From NCBI GenBank assembly GCA_963680875.1, contig OY804583.1, positions 31,175,331-31,239,330 on the forward strand: DNA of 64,000 nucleotides. Reading direction: 5' to 3'. Position 1 is the first letter of the stretch. Every line of letters starts with the position of its first letter. Shown here in pieces: positions 15,001 through 27,700 of this stretch. Source of the DNA: Bathymodiolus brooksi (taxonomy: Eukaryota; Mollusca; Bivalvia; Mytilida; Modiolidae). The notes under the pieces are model-generated. The model ran no database searches, was not told the origin of the DNA, and worked only from the letters and a program-made list of their open reading frames with translations. Both the position numbers and the translations under genes were made by a program.

Positions 15001-18000
15001 GACGGTGTGGTATTTTTTGTTTTTTGTAGATCTTAGAACTGTTCCGACAGTGTGGTATTTCTTGTTTTTTCTAGATTTTAAATCTGTTCCGACAGTGTGA
15101 TATGTTTGTTTTCTAGATTATAGAACTGTTACGACAGTGTGGTATTTTTGTTTTTTCTAGATCTTAGAACTGTTACGACAGTGTAGTATTTTTTTTTTCT
15201 AGATCTTAGAACTATTCCGACAGTGTGATATGTTTGTCTTGCTAGATTTTAGAACTGTTACGACAGTGTGGTATGTTTGCTTTTTTTTTTTCTAGATCTT
15301 AGAACTGTTTCGACAGTGTGGTATTTTGTTGTTTTTTCTAGATCTTAGAACTGTTTCGACAGTGTGGTATTTTTATGTTTTTTCTAGATTTTAGAACTGT
15401 TCCGACAGAGGGATATGTTTGTTTTTTCTAGATCTTAGAACTGTTGCGACAGTGTGGTATTGTTTTGTTTTTCCTAGATCTTAGAACTGTTCCGACAGTG
15501 TGGTATTGTTTTGTTTTTCCTAGATCTTAGAACTGTTCCGACAGTGTGGTATTTTTTTTCTTCTAGATTTTAGAACTGTTCCGACATTGTGGTATTTTTT
15601 TATTTTTTCTAGATCTTAGAATTGTTACGACGGTGTGGTATTTTTTGTTTTTTGTAGATCTTAGAACTGTTCCGACAGTGTGGTATTTCTTGTTTTTACT
15701 AGATTTTAAATCTGTTCCGACAGTGTGATATGTTTGTTTTCTAGATTATAGAACTGTTACGACAGTGTGGTATTTTTTGCTTTTCTAGATCTTAGAACTG
15801 TTACGACAGTGTGGTATATTTTTGTTTTTTCTAGATCTTAGAACTGTTCCGACAGTGTGATCTGTTTGTTTTTGCTAGATTATAGAACTGTTACGACAGT
15901 ATGGTATGTTTGTTAGAGCTGTTACGACAGTGTGGTATGTTTGCTTTTTCTAGATTTTAGAATTGTTACGACAGTGTGGTATTTTTTGTTTTTTCTAGAT
16001 CTTAGAACTGTTTCGACAGTGTGGTATTTTTTTGTTTTTTCTAGATCTTAGAACTGTTTCGACAGTGTGGTATTTTTTTTTTCTTCTAGATCTTAGAACT
16101 GTTCCGACAGTGTGATATGTTTTTTTTTCTAGATTTTAGAACTGTTACGACAGTGTGGTATTTTTTGCTTTTCTAGATTTTAGAACTGTTACGACAGTGT
16201 GGTATTTTTGTTTTTTCTAGATCTTAGAACTGTTTCGACAGTGTGCTATTTTTTTGTTTTTTCTAGATCTTAGAACTGTTTCGACAGTGTGGTATTTTTT
16301 GTTTTTTCTAGATCTTAGAACTGTTTCGACAGTGTGGTAATTTTTTGTTTTTTCTAGATCTTAGAACTGTTTCGACAGTGTGGTAATTTTATTTCTAGAT
16401 CTTAAAACTGTTCCGACAGTGTGATATGTTTTTTTTATAGATTTTAGAACTGTTACGACAGTGTGGTATTTTTTGCTTTTCTAGATTTTAGAACTGTTAC
16501 GACAGTGCGGTATTTTTGTTTTTTCTAGATCTTAGAACTGTTACGACAGTGTAGTATTTTTTTTTCTAGATCTTAGAACTATTCCGACAGTGTGATATGT
16601 TTGTCTTTGCTAGATTTTAGAACTGTTACGACAGTGTGGTATGTTTGCTTTTTTTTTCTAGATCTTAGAACTGTTTCGACAGTGTGGTATTTTGTTGTTT
16701 TTTCTAGATCTTAGAACTGTTTCGACAGTGTGGTATTTTATGTTTTTTCTAGATCTTAGAAGTGTTCCGACAGAGGGATATGTTTGTTTTTTCTAGATCT
16801 TAGAACTGTTCCGACAGTGTGGTATTATTTTGTTTTTCCTAGATCTTAGAACTGTTCCGTCAGTGTGGTATTTTTTTTCTTCTAGATTTTAGAACTGTTC
16901 CGACATTGTGGTATTTTTTTTATTTTTTCTAGATCTTAGAATTGTTACGACGGTGTGGTATTTTTTGTTTTTTGTAGATCTTAGAACTGTTCCGACAGTG
17001 TGGTATTTCTTGTTTTTTCTAGATTTTAAATCTGTTCCGACAGTGTGATATGTTTGTTTTCTAGATTATAGAACTGTTACGACAGTGTGGTATTTTTGTT
17101 TTTTCTAGATCTTAGAACTGTTACGACAGTGTAGTATTTTTTTTTTCTAGATCTTAGAACTATTCCGACAGTGTGATATGTTTGTCTTGCTAGATTTTAG
17201 AACTGTTACGACAGTGTGGTATGTTTGCTTTTTTTTTTCTAGATCTTAGAACTGTTTCGACAGTGTGGTATTTTGTTGTTTTTTCTAGATCTTAGAACTG
17301 TTTCGACAGTGTGGTATTTTTATGTTTTTTCTAGATTTTAGAACTGTTCCGACAGAGGGATATGTTTGTTTTTTCTAGATCTTAGAACTGTTGCGACAGT
17401 GTGGTATTGTTTTGTTTTTCCTAGATCTTAGAACTGTTCCGACAGTGTGGTATTGTTTTGTTTTTCCTAGATCTTAGAACTGTTCCGACAGTGTGGTATT
17501 TTTTTTCTTCTAGATTTTAGAACTGTTCCGACATTGTGGTATTTTTTTATTTTTTCTAGATCTTAGAATTGTTACGACGGTGTGGTATTTTTTGTTTTTT
17601 GTAGATCTTAGAACTGTTCCGACAGTGTGGTATTTCTTGTTTTTACTAGATTTTAAATCTGTTCCGACAGTGTGATATGTTTGTTTTCTAGATTATAGAA
17701 CTGTTACGACAGTGTGGTATTTTTTGCTTTTCTAGATCTTAGAACTGTTACGACAGTGTGGTATATTTTTGTTTTTTCTAGATCTTAGAACTGTTCCGAC
17801 AGTGTGATCTGTTTGTTTTTGCTAGATTATAGAACTGTTACGACAGTATGGTATGTTTGTTAGAGCTGTTACGACAGTGTGGTATGTTTGTTTTTTCTAG
17901 ATTTTAGAATTGTTACGACAGTGTGGTATTTTTTGTTTTTTCTAGATCTTAGAACTGTTTCGACAGTGTGGTATTTTTTTGTTTTTTCTAGATCTTAGAA

Positions 18001-21000
18001 CTGTTTCGACAGTGTGGTATTTTTTTTTTCTTCTAGATCTTAGAACTGTTCCGACAGTGTGATATGTTTTTTTTTCTAGATTTTAGAACTGTTACGACAG
18101 TGTGGTATTTTTTGCTTTTCTAGATTTTAGAACTGTTACGACAGTGTGGTATTTTTGTTTTTTCTAGATCTTAGAACTGTTTCGACAGTGTGCTATTTTT
18201 TTGTTTTTTCTAGATCTTAGAACTGTTTCGACAGTGTGGTATTTTTTGTTTTTTCTAGATCTTAGAACTGTTTCGACAGTGTGGTATTTTTTTTTTTTTT
18301 TCTAGATCTTAGAACTGTTTCGACAGTGTGGTAATTTTTTTTCTAGATCTTATAACTGTTCCGACAGTGTGATATGTTTTTTTTCTAGATTTTAGAACTG
18401 TTACGACAGTGTGGTATTTTTGCTTTTCTAGATTTTAGAACTGTTACGACAGTGTGGTATTTTTGTTTTTTCTAGATCTTAGAACTGTTACGACAGTGTG
18501 GTATATTTTTGTTTTTTCTAGATCTTAGAACTGTTTCGACAGTGTGGTATTTTTTGTTTTTTCTAGATCTTAGAACTGTTTCGACGGTGTGGTATTTTTT
18601 GCTTTTCTAGATTTTAGAACTGTTACGACAGTGTGGTATTTTTGTTTTTTCTAGATCTTAAAACTGTTTCGACAGTGTGGTATTTTTTTGTTTTTTCTAG
18701 ATCTTAGAACTGTTTCGACAGTGTGGTATTTTTTGTTTTTTCTAGATCTTAGAACTGTTTCGACAGTGTGGTAATTTTTTGTTTTTTCTAGATCTTAGAA
18801 CTGTTTCGACAGTGTGGTAATTTTATTTCTAGATCTTAAAACTGTTCCGACAGTGTGATATGTTTTTTTTCTAGATTTTAGAACTGTTACGACAGTGTGG
18901 TATTTTTTGCTTTTCTAGATTTTAGAACTGTTACGACAGTGCGGTATTTTTGTTTTTTCTAGATCTTAGAACTGTTACGACAGTGTAGTATTTTTTTTTC
19001 TAGATCTTAGAACTATTCCGACAGTGTGATATGTTTGTCTTTGCTAGATTTTAGAACTGTTACGACAGTGTGGTATGTTTGCTTTTTTTTTCTAGATCTT
19101 AGAACTGTTTCGACAGTGTGGTATTTTGTTGTTTTTTCTAGATCTTAGAACTGTTTCGACAGTGTGGTATTTTATGTTTTTTCTAGATCTTAGAAGTGTT
19201 CCGACAGAGGGATATGTTTGTTTTTTCTAGATCTTAGAACTGTTCCGACAGTGTGGTATTATTTTGTTTTTCCTAGATCTTAGAACTGTTCCGTCAGTGT
19301 GGTATTTTTTTTCTTCTAGATTTTAGAACTGTTCCGACATTGTGGTATTTTTTTTATTTTTTCTAGATCTTAGAATTGTTACGACGGTGTGGTATTTTTT
19401 GTTTTTTGTAGATCTTAGAACTGTTCCGACAGTGTGGTATTTCTTGTTTTTTCTAGATTTTAAATCTGTTCCGACAGTGTGATATGTTTGTTTTCTAGAT
19501 TATAGAACTGTTACGACAGTGTGGTATTTTTGTTTTTTCTAGATCTTAGAACTGTTACGACAGTGTAGTATTTTTTTTTTCTAGATCTTAGAACTATTCC
19601 GACAGTGTGATATGTTTGTCTTGCTAGATTTTAGAACTGTTACGACAGTGTGGTATGTTTGCTTTTTTTTTTCTAGATCTTAGAACTGTTTCGACAGTGT
19701 GGTATTTTGTTGTTTTTTCTAGATCTTAGAACTGTTTCGACAGTGTGGTATTTTTATGTTTTTTCTAGATTTTAGAACTGTTCCGACAGAGGGATATGTT
19801 TGTTTTTTCTAGATCTTAGAACTGTTGCGACAGTGTGGTATTGTTTTGTTTTTCCTAGATCTTAGAACTGTTCCGACAGTGTGGTATTTTTTTTCTTCTA
19901 GATTTTAGAACTGTTCCGACATTGTGGTATTTTTTTATTTTTTCTAGATCTTAGAATTGTTACGACGGTGTGGTATTTTTTGTTTTTTGTAGATCTTAGA
20001 ACTGTTCCGACAGTGTGGTATTTCTTGTTTTTACTAGATTTTAAATCTGTTCCGACAGTGTGATATGTTTGTTTTCTAGATTATAGAACTGTTACGACAG
20101 TGTGGTATTTTTTGCTTTTCTAGATTTTAGAACTGTTACGACAGTGTGGTATTTTTGTTTTTTCTAGATCTTAGAACTGTTACGACAGTGTGGTATATTT
20201 TTGTTTTTTCTAGATCTTAGAACTGTTCCGACAGTGTGATCTGTTTGTTTTTGCTAGATTATAGAACTGTTACGACAGTATGGTATGTTTGTTAGAGCTG
20301 TTACGACAGTGTGGTATGTTTGCTTTTTCTAGATTTTAGAATTGTTACGACAGTGTGGTATTTTTTGTTTTTTCTAGATCTTAGAACTGTTTCGACAGTG
20401 TGGTATTTTTTTGTTTTTTCTAGATCTTAGAACTGTTTCGACAGTGTGGTATTTTTTTTTTCTTCTAGATCTTAGAACTGTTCCGACAGTGTGATATGTT
20501 TTTTTTTCTAGATTTTAGAACTGTTACGACAGTGTGGTATTTTTTGCTTTTCTAGATTTTAGAACTGTTACGACAGTGTGGTATTTTTGTTTTTTCTAGA
20601 TCTTAGAACTGTTTCGACAGTGTGCTATTTTTTTGTTTTTTCTAGATCTTAGAACTGTTTCGACAGTGTGGTATTTTTTGTTTTTTCTAGATCTTAGAAC
20701 TGTTTCGACAGTGTGGTATTTTTTTTGTTTTTTCTAGATCTTAGAACTGTTTCGACAGTGTGGTAATTTTTTTTCTAGATCTTTGAACTGTTCCGACAGT
20801 GTGATATGTTTTTTTCCTAGATTTTAGAACTGTTACGACAGTGTGGTATTTTTTGCTTTTCTAGATTTTAGAACTGTTACGACAGTGCGGTATTTTTTTT
20901 TTTCTAGATCTTAGAACTGTAACGACAGTGTAGTATTTTTTTTTCTAGATCTTAGAACTATTCCGACAGTGTGATATGTTTGTCTTTGCTAGATTTTAGA

Positions 21001-24000
21001 ACTGTTACGACAGTGTGGTATGTTTGCTTTTTTTTCTAGATCTTAGAACTGTTTCGACAGTGTGGTATTTTGTTGTTTTTTCTAGATCTTAGAACTGTTT
21101 CGACAGTGTGATATTTTTATGTTTTTTCTAGATCTTAGAACTGTTCCGACAGAGGGATATGTTTGTTTTTTCTATATCTTAGAACTGTTCCGACAGTGTG
21201 GTATTATTTTGTTTTTCCTAGATCTTAGAACTGTTCCGTCAGTGTGGTATTTTTTTTCTTCTAGATTTTAGAACTGTTCCGACATTGTGGTATTTTTTTT
21301 ATTTTTTCTAGATCTTAGAATTGTTACGACGGTGTGGTATTTTTTGTTTTTTGTAGATCTTAGAACTGTTCCGACAGTGTGGTATTTCTTGTTTTTTCTA
21401 GATTTTAAATCTGTTCCGACAGTGTGATATGTTTGTTTTCTAGATTATAGAACTGTTACGACAGTGTGGTATTTTTTGCTTTTCTAGATTTTAGAACTGT
21501 TACGACAGTGTGGTATTTTTGTTTTTTCTAGATCTTAGAACTGTTCCGACAGTGTGATATGTTTGTTTTTGCTAGATTTTAGAACTGTTACGACAGTATG
21601 GTATGTTTGTTAGAGCTGTTACGACAGTGTGGTATTTTTTGTTTTCACTAGATCTTAGAACTGTTTCGACAGTGTGGTATTTTTTTGTTTTTTCTAGATC
21701 TTAGAACTGTTTCGACAGTGTGGTATTTTTTGTTTTTTCTAGATCTTAGAGCTGTTTCGACAGTGTGGTATTTTTTTTGTTTTTTCTAGATCTTAGAACT
21801 GTTTCGACAGTGTGGTATTTTTTTTTTCTAGATCTTAGAACTGTTCCGACAGTGTGATATGTTTTTTTTTTCCAGATTTTAGAACTGTTACGACAGTGTG
21901 GTATTTTTTGCTTTTCTAGATTTTAGAACTGTTACGACAGTGTGGTATTTTTGTTTTTTCTAGATCTTAGAACTGTTACGACAGTGTGGTATATTTTTGT
22001 TTTTTCTAGATCTTAGAACTGTTCCGACAGTGTGATATGTTTGTTTTTGCTAGATTTTAGAACTGTTACGACAGTATGGTATGTTTGTTAGAGCTGTTAC
22101 AACAGTGTGGTATGTTTTCTTTTTCTAGATTTTAGAATTGTTACGACAGTGTGGTATTTTTTGTTTTTTCTAGATCTTAGAACTGTTTCGACAGTGTGGT
22201 ATTTTTTTTTTCTTCTAGATCTTAGAACTGTTCCGACTGTGTGATATGTTTTTTTTTCTAGATTTTAGAACTGTTACGACAGTGTGGTATTTTTGTTTTT
22301 TCTAGATCTTAGAACTGTTTCGACAGTGTGGTATTTTTTTGTTTTTTCTAGATCTTAGAACTGTTTCGACAGTGTGGTATTTTTTGTTTTTTCTAGATCT
22401 TAGAACTGTTTCGACAGTGCGGTATTTTTTTGTTTTTTCTAGATCTTAGAACTGTTTCGACAGTGTGGTATTTTTTGCTTTTCTAGATTTTAGAACTGTT
22501 ACGACAGTGTGGTATTTTTGTTTTTTCTAGATCTTAAAACTGTTTCGACAGTGTGGTATTTTTTTGTTTTTTCTAGATCTTAGAACTGTTTCGACAGTGT
22601 GTTATTTTTTGTTTTTTCTAGATCTTAGAACTGTTTCGACAGTGTGGTAATTTTATTTCTAGATCTTAGAACTGTTCCGACAGTGTGATATGTTTTTTTT
22701 CTAGATTTTAGAACTGTTACGACAGTGTGGTATTTTTTGCTTTTCTAGATTTTAGAACTGTTACGACAGTGCGGTATTTTTGTTTTTTCTAGATCTTAGA
22801 ACTGTTACGACAGTGTAGTATTTTTTTTTTCTAGATCTTAGAACTATTCCGACAGTGTGATATGTTTGTCTTTGCTAGATTTTAGAACTGTTACGACAGT
22901 GTGGTATGTTTGCTTTTTTTTTCTAGATCTTAGAACTGTTTCGACAGTGTGGTATTTTGTTGTTTTTTCTAGATCTTAGAACTGTTTCGACGGTGTGGTA
23001 TTTTATGTTTTTTCTAGATCTTAGAAGTGTTCCGACAGAGGGATATGTTTGTTTTTTCTAGATCTTAGAACTGTTCCGACAGTGTGGTATTATTTTGTTT
23101 TTCCTAGATCTTAGAACTGTTCCGTCAGTGTGGTATTTTTTTTCTTCTAGATTTTAGAACTGTTCCGACATTGTGGTATTTTTTTTATTTTTTCTAGATC
23201 TTAGAATTGTTACGACGGTGTGGTATTTTTTGTTTTTTGTAGATCTTAGAACTGTTACGACAGTGTGGTATTTCTTGTTTTTTCTAGATTTTAAATCTGT
23301 TCCGACAGTGTGATATGTTTGTTTTCTAGATTATAGAACTGTTACGACAGTGTGGTATTTTTTGCTTTTCTAGATTTTAGAACTGTTACGACAGTGTGGT
23401 ATTTTTGTTTTTTCTAGATCTTAGAACTGTTACGACAGTGTGGTATATTTTTGTTTTTTCTAGATCTTAGAACTGTTTCGACAGTGTGGTATTTTTTTGT
23501 TTTTTCTAGATCTTAGAACTGTTTCGACAGTGTGGTATTTTTAGCTTTTCTAGATTTTAGAACTGTTACGACAGTGTGGTATTTTTGTTTTTTCTAGATC
23601 TTAAAACTGTTTCGACAGTGTGGTATTTTTTTGTTTTTTCTAGATCTTAGAACTGTTTCGACAGTGTGGTATTTTTTGTTTTTTCTAGATCTTAGAACTG
23701 TTTCGACAGTGTGGTATTTTTTTGTTTTTTCTAGATCTTAGAACTGTTTCGACAGTGTGGTAATTTTATTTCTAGATCTTAGAACTGTTCCGACAGTGTG
23801 ATATGTTTTTTTTCTAGATTTTAGAACTGTTACGACAGTGTGGTATTTTTTGCTTTTCTAGATTTTAGAACTGTTACGACAGTGCGGTATTTTTGTTTTT
23901 TCTAGATCTTAGAACTGTTACGACAGTGTAGTATTTTTTTTCTAGATCTTAGAACTATTCCGACAGTGTGATATGTTTGTCTTTGCTAGATTTTAGAACT

Positions 24001-27000
24001 GTTACGACAGTGTGGTATGTTTGCTTTTTTTTTTCTAGATCTTAGAACTGTTTCGACAGTGTGGTATTTTGTTGTTTTTTCTAGATCTTAGAACTGTTTC
24101 GACAGTGTGGTATTTTATGTTTTTTCTAGATCTTAGAAGTGTTCCGACAGAGGCATATGTTTGTTTTTTCTAGATCTTAGAACTGTTCCGACAGTGTGGT
24201 ATTATTTTGTTTTTCCTAGATCTTAGAACTGTTCCGTCAGTGTGGTATTTTTTTTCTTCTAGATTTTAGAACTGTTCCGACATTGTGGTATTTTTTTTAT
24301 TTTTTCTAGATCTTAGAATTGTTACGACGGTGTGGTATTTTTTGTTTTTTGTAGATCTTAGAACTGTTCCGACAGTGTGGTATTTCTTGTTTTTTCTAGA
24401 TTTTAAATCTGTTCCGATAGTGTGATATGTTTGTTTTCTAGATTATAGAACTGTTACGACAGTGTGGTATTTTTTGCTTTTCTAGATTTTAGAACTGTTA
24501 CGACAGTGTGGTATTTTTGTTTTTTCTAGATCTTAGAACTGTTACGACAGTGTGGTATATTTTTGTTTTTTCTAGATCTTAGAACTGTTCCGACAGTGTG
24601 ATATGTTTGTTTTTGCTAGATTTTAGAACTGTTACGACAGTATGGTATGTTTGTTAGAGCTGTTACGACAGTGTGGTATGTTTTCTTTTTCTAGATTTTA
24701 GAATTGTTACGACAGTGTGGTATTTTTTGTTTTTTCTAGATCTTAGAACTGTTTCGACAGTGTGGTATTTTTTTTTTCTTCTAGATCTTAGAACTGTTCC
24801 GACTGTGTGATATGTTTTTTTTTCTAGATTTTAGAACTGTTACGACAGTGTGGTATTTTTGTTTTTTCTAGATCTTAGAACTGTTTCGACAGTGTGGTAT
24901 TTTTTTGTTTTTTCTAGATCTTAGAACTGTTTCGACAGTGTGTTATTTTTTGTTTTTTCTAGATCTTAGAACTGTTTCGACAGTGTGGTATTTTTTTGTT
25001 TTTTCTAGATCTTAGAACTGTTTCGACAGTGTGGTATTTTTTGCTTTTCTAGATTTTAGAACTGTTACGACAGTGTGGTATTTTTGTTTTTTCTAGATCT
25101 TAGAACTGTTTCGACAGTGTGGTATTTTTTTGTTTTTTCTAGATCTTAGAACTGTTTTGACAGTGTGGTATTTTTTGTTTTTTCTAGATCTTAGAACTGT
25201 TTCGACAGTGTGGTATCTTTTTGTTTTTTCTAGATCTTAGAACTGTTTCGACAGTGTGGTAATTTTATTTCTAGATCTTAGAACTGTTCCGACAGTGTGA
25301 TAAGTTTTTTTTCTAGATTTTAGAACTGTTACGACAGTGTGGTATTTTTTGCTTTTCTAGATTTTAGAACTGTTACGACAGTGTAGTATTTTTTTTTTTT
25401 AGATCTTAGAACTATTCCGACAGTGTGATATGTTTGTCTTTGCTAGATTTTAGAACTGTTACGACAGTGTGGTATGTTTGCTTTTTTTTTTTGATCTTAG
25501 AACTGTTTCGACAGTGTGGTATTTTGTTGTTTTTTCTAGATCTTAGAACTGTTTCGACAGTGTGGTATTTTATGTTTTTTCTAGATCTTAGAAGTGTTCC
25601 GACAGAGGGATATGTTTGTTTTTTCTAGATCTTAGAACTGTTCCGACAGTGTGGTATTATTTTGTTTTTCCTAGATCTTAGAACTGTTCCGTCAGTGTGG
25701 TATTTTTTTTCTTCTAGATTTTAGAACTGTTCCGACATTGTGGTATTTTTTTTATTTTTTCTAGATCTTAGAATTGTTACGACGGTGTGGTATTTTTTGT
25801 TTTTTGTAGATCTTAGAACTGTTCCGACAGTGTGGTATTTCTTGTTTTTTCTAGATTTTAAACCTGTTCCGACAGTGTGATATGTTTGTTTTCTAGATTA
25901 TAGAACTGTTACGACAGTGTGGTATTTTTTGCTTTTCTAGATTTTAGAACTGTTACGACGGTGTGGTATTTTTTGTTTTTTGTAGATCTTAGAACTGTTC
26001 CGACAGTGTGGTATTTCTTGTTTTTTCTAGATTTTAAATCTGTTCCGACAGTGTGATATGTTTGTTTTCTAGATTATAGAACTGTTACGACAGTGTGGTA
26101 TTTTTTGCTTTTCTAGATTTTAGAACTGTTACGACAGTGTGGTATTTTTGTTTTTTCTAGATCTTAGAACTGTTCCGACAGTGTGATATGTTTGTTTTCA
26201 CTAGATCTTAGAACTGTTTCGACAGTGTGGTATTTTTTTGTTTTTTCTAGATCTTAGAACTGTTTCGACAGTGTGGTATTGTTTTTTTCTAGATCTTAGA
26301 ACTGTTCCGACAGTGTGATATGTTTTTTTTCTAGATTTTAGAACTGTTACGACAGTGTGGTATTTTTTGCTTTTCTAGATTTTAGAACTGTTACGACAGT
26401 GTGGTATTTTTGTTTTTTCTAGATCTTAGAACTGTTTGGACAGTGTGGTATTTTTTTGTTTTTTTCTAGATCTTAGAACTGTTTCGACAGTGTGGTATTT
26501 TTTGTTTTTTCTAGATCTTAGAACTGTTTCGACAGTGTGGTATTTTTTTGTTTTTTCTAGATCTTAGAACTGTTTCGACAGTGTGGTATTTTTTTTTTCT
26601 AGATCTTAGAACTGTTCCGACAGTGTGATATGTTTTTTCTTTCTAGATTTTAGGACTGTTACGACAGTGTGGTATTTTTTGCTTTTCTAGATTTTAGAAC
26701 TGTTACGACAGTGTGGTATGTTTGTTTTTTCTAGATCTTAGAACTTTTACGACAGTGTGGTATTTTTTTGTTTTTTCTAGATCTTAGAACTGTTCCGACA
26801 GTGTGATATGTTTGTTTTTGCTAGATTTTAGAACTGTTACGACAGCATGGTATGTTTGTTAGAGCTGTTACGACAGTGTGGTATGTTTGCTTTTTCTAGA
26901 TTTTAGAATTGTTACGACAGTGTGGTATATTTCGTTTTTTCTAGATCTTAGAACTGTTTCGACAGTGTGGTATTTTTTTGTTTTTTCTAGATCTTAGAAC

Positions 27001-27244
27001 TGTTTCGACAGTGTGGTATTTTTTGTTTTTTCTAGATCTTAGAACTGTTCCGACAGAGGGATATGTTTGTTTTTTCTAGATCTTAGAACTGTTCCGACAG
27101 TGTGATATGTTTGTTTGTGCTAGATTTTAGAACTGTTGCGACAGTGTGGTATTTTTTGTTTTTTCTAGATCTTAGAACTGTTCGGAGAGTGTGATATGTT
27201 TGTTTTTTTTTCCTAGATTTTAGAACTGTTACGACAGTGTGGTA
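1..27244. repeat. Satellite array of 41-50 bp monomers
   Basis: The whole stretch is a head-to-tail satellite, roughly 580-600 monomers by my estimate. The consensus runs AGATCTTAGAACTG, then TTNCGACAG, then TGTGGTAT, then a T-run of about 5-10 bases often broken by one G or C, then TTTTCT. N is most often T, A or C and occasionally G. Nearly every monomer has overlapping TCTAGA and AGATCT sites. Common variants are AGATTTTAGAACTG, TGTGATATG, CAGAGGGATATG, CCGTCAGTG and a shortened GTTAGAGCTG monomer. The plus strand is strongly T-rich. There is no credible coding potential: open frames here are by-products of the repeat. The left edge is outside the window. The right edge is sharp, passing into unique DNA after CATTTTATT at about 27.26 kb. 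Confidence 0.98.
6750..20400. repeat. Two tandem copies of a ~6.81 kb higher-order repeat
   Basis: The landmark ACTGTTCCGTCAG occurs at 8091, 10037, 12471, 14903, 16851 and 19285. The spacings are 1946, 2434, 2432, 1948 and 2434, so the order is short-long-long, short-long. Landmarks three steps apart differ by 6812, 6814 and 6814 bp. Private variants follow the same period: a doubled GTATTGTTTTG monomer near 8.69 and 10.64 kb recurs near 15.5 and 17.45 kb, but is single near 13.03 and 19.85 kb. The start and end are approximate. The left break was placed where 6.66 kb stops matching 13.47 kb. Confidence 0.85.
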
Positions 27245-27700
27245 TGTTTGTTTTTCATTTTATTGTACAGTATAAAAAGAATCATCAACTGAAATTATGA
27301 CTCCAATTTGAGTTTGTCATTATAAATTGATGTTTTTTTTGGACGAGTCACGAGTTTGATAATTCCTGCACGACCAGTAGCAGTAATTTGGACAGGGTGT
27401 TATAAGTATATACATACCTAGTAATCTCAAAGGACTCATTTTTCAATTACGAAATTACACTTCTTGCATTGCAATTAAGAAAAGTTTGTAACAATGATGC
27501 CATTGCAAGCATACTCAGATTATCTAGCATAAAAGGTAGAAACGGTACCTGTTTATTTATTAATGTGAGGTACGTACACTATAGGAGCCTAAGTATCGAA
27601 ATAGATGATATGCCTTGCCCCATTTGTCTTAACTACCCCTTGAAATAATAATGATATACAAGACACATAACATTATATGCAAGGAAAAAGCATTACTTAC
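27245..27700. other. Unique spacer between satellite and exon D16b
   Basis: About 450 bp separate the satellite edge from the splice donor of the last visible SRCR exon. The first bases continue the T-rich CATTTTATT flank also seen beside the dispersed element copies at 30.28 and 49.78 kb. I see no gene, repeat or terminal exon in the rest. Confidence 0.6.

Noticed and set aside
25425..25628. Open frame of 67 codons inside the satellite
   Set aside because: It is a chance read-through of the T-rich monomer, giving a repeated Phe/Leu-rich peptide; the frame shifts with each indel.
1..27244. CRISPR-like appearance (short repeat with variable spacer)
   Set aside because: The intervening bases are not unique spacers but T-runs of slightly variable length, and the DNA is clearly eukaryotic.
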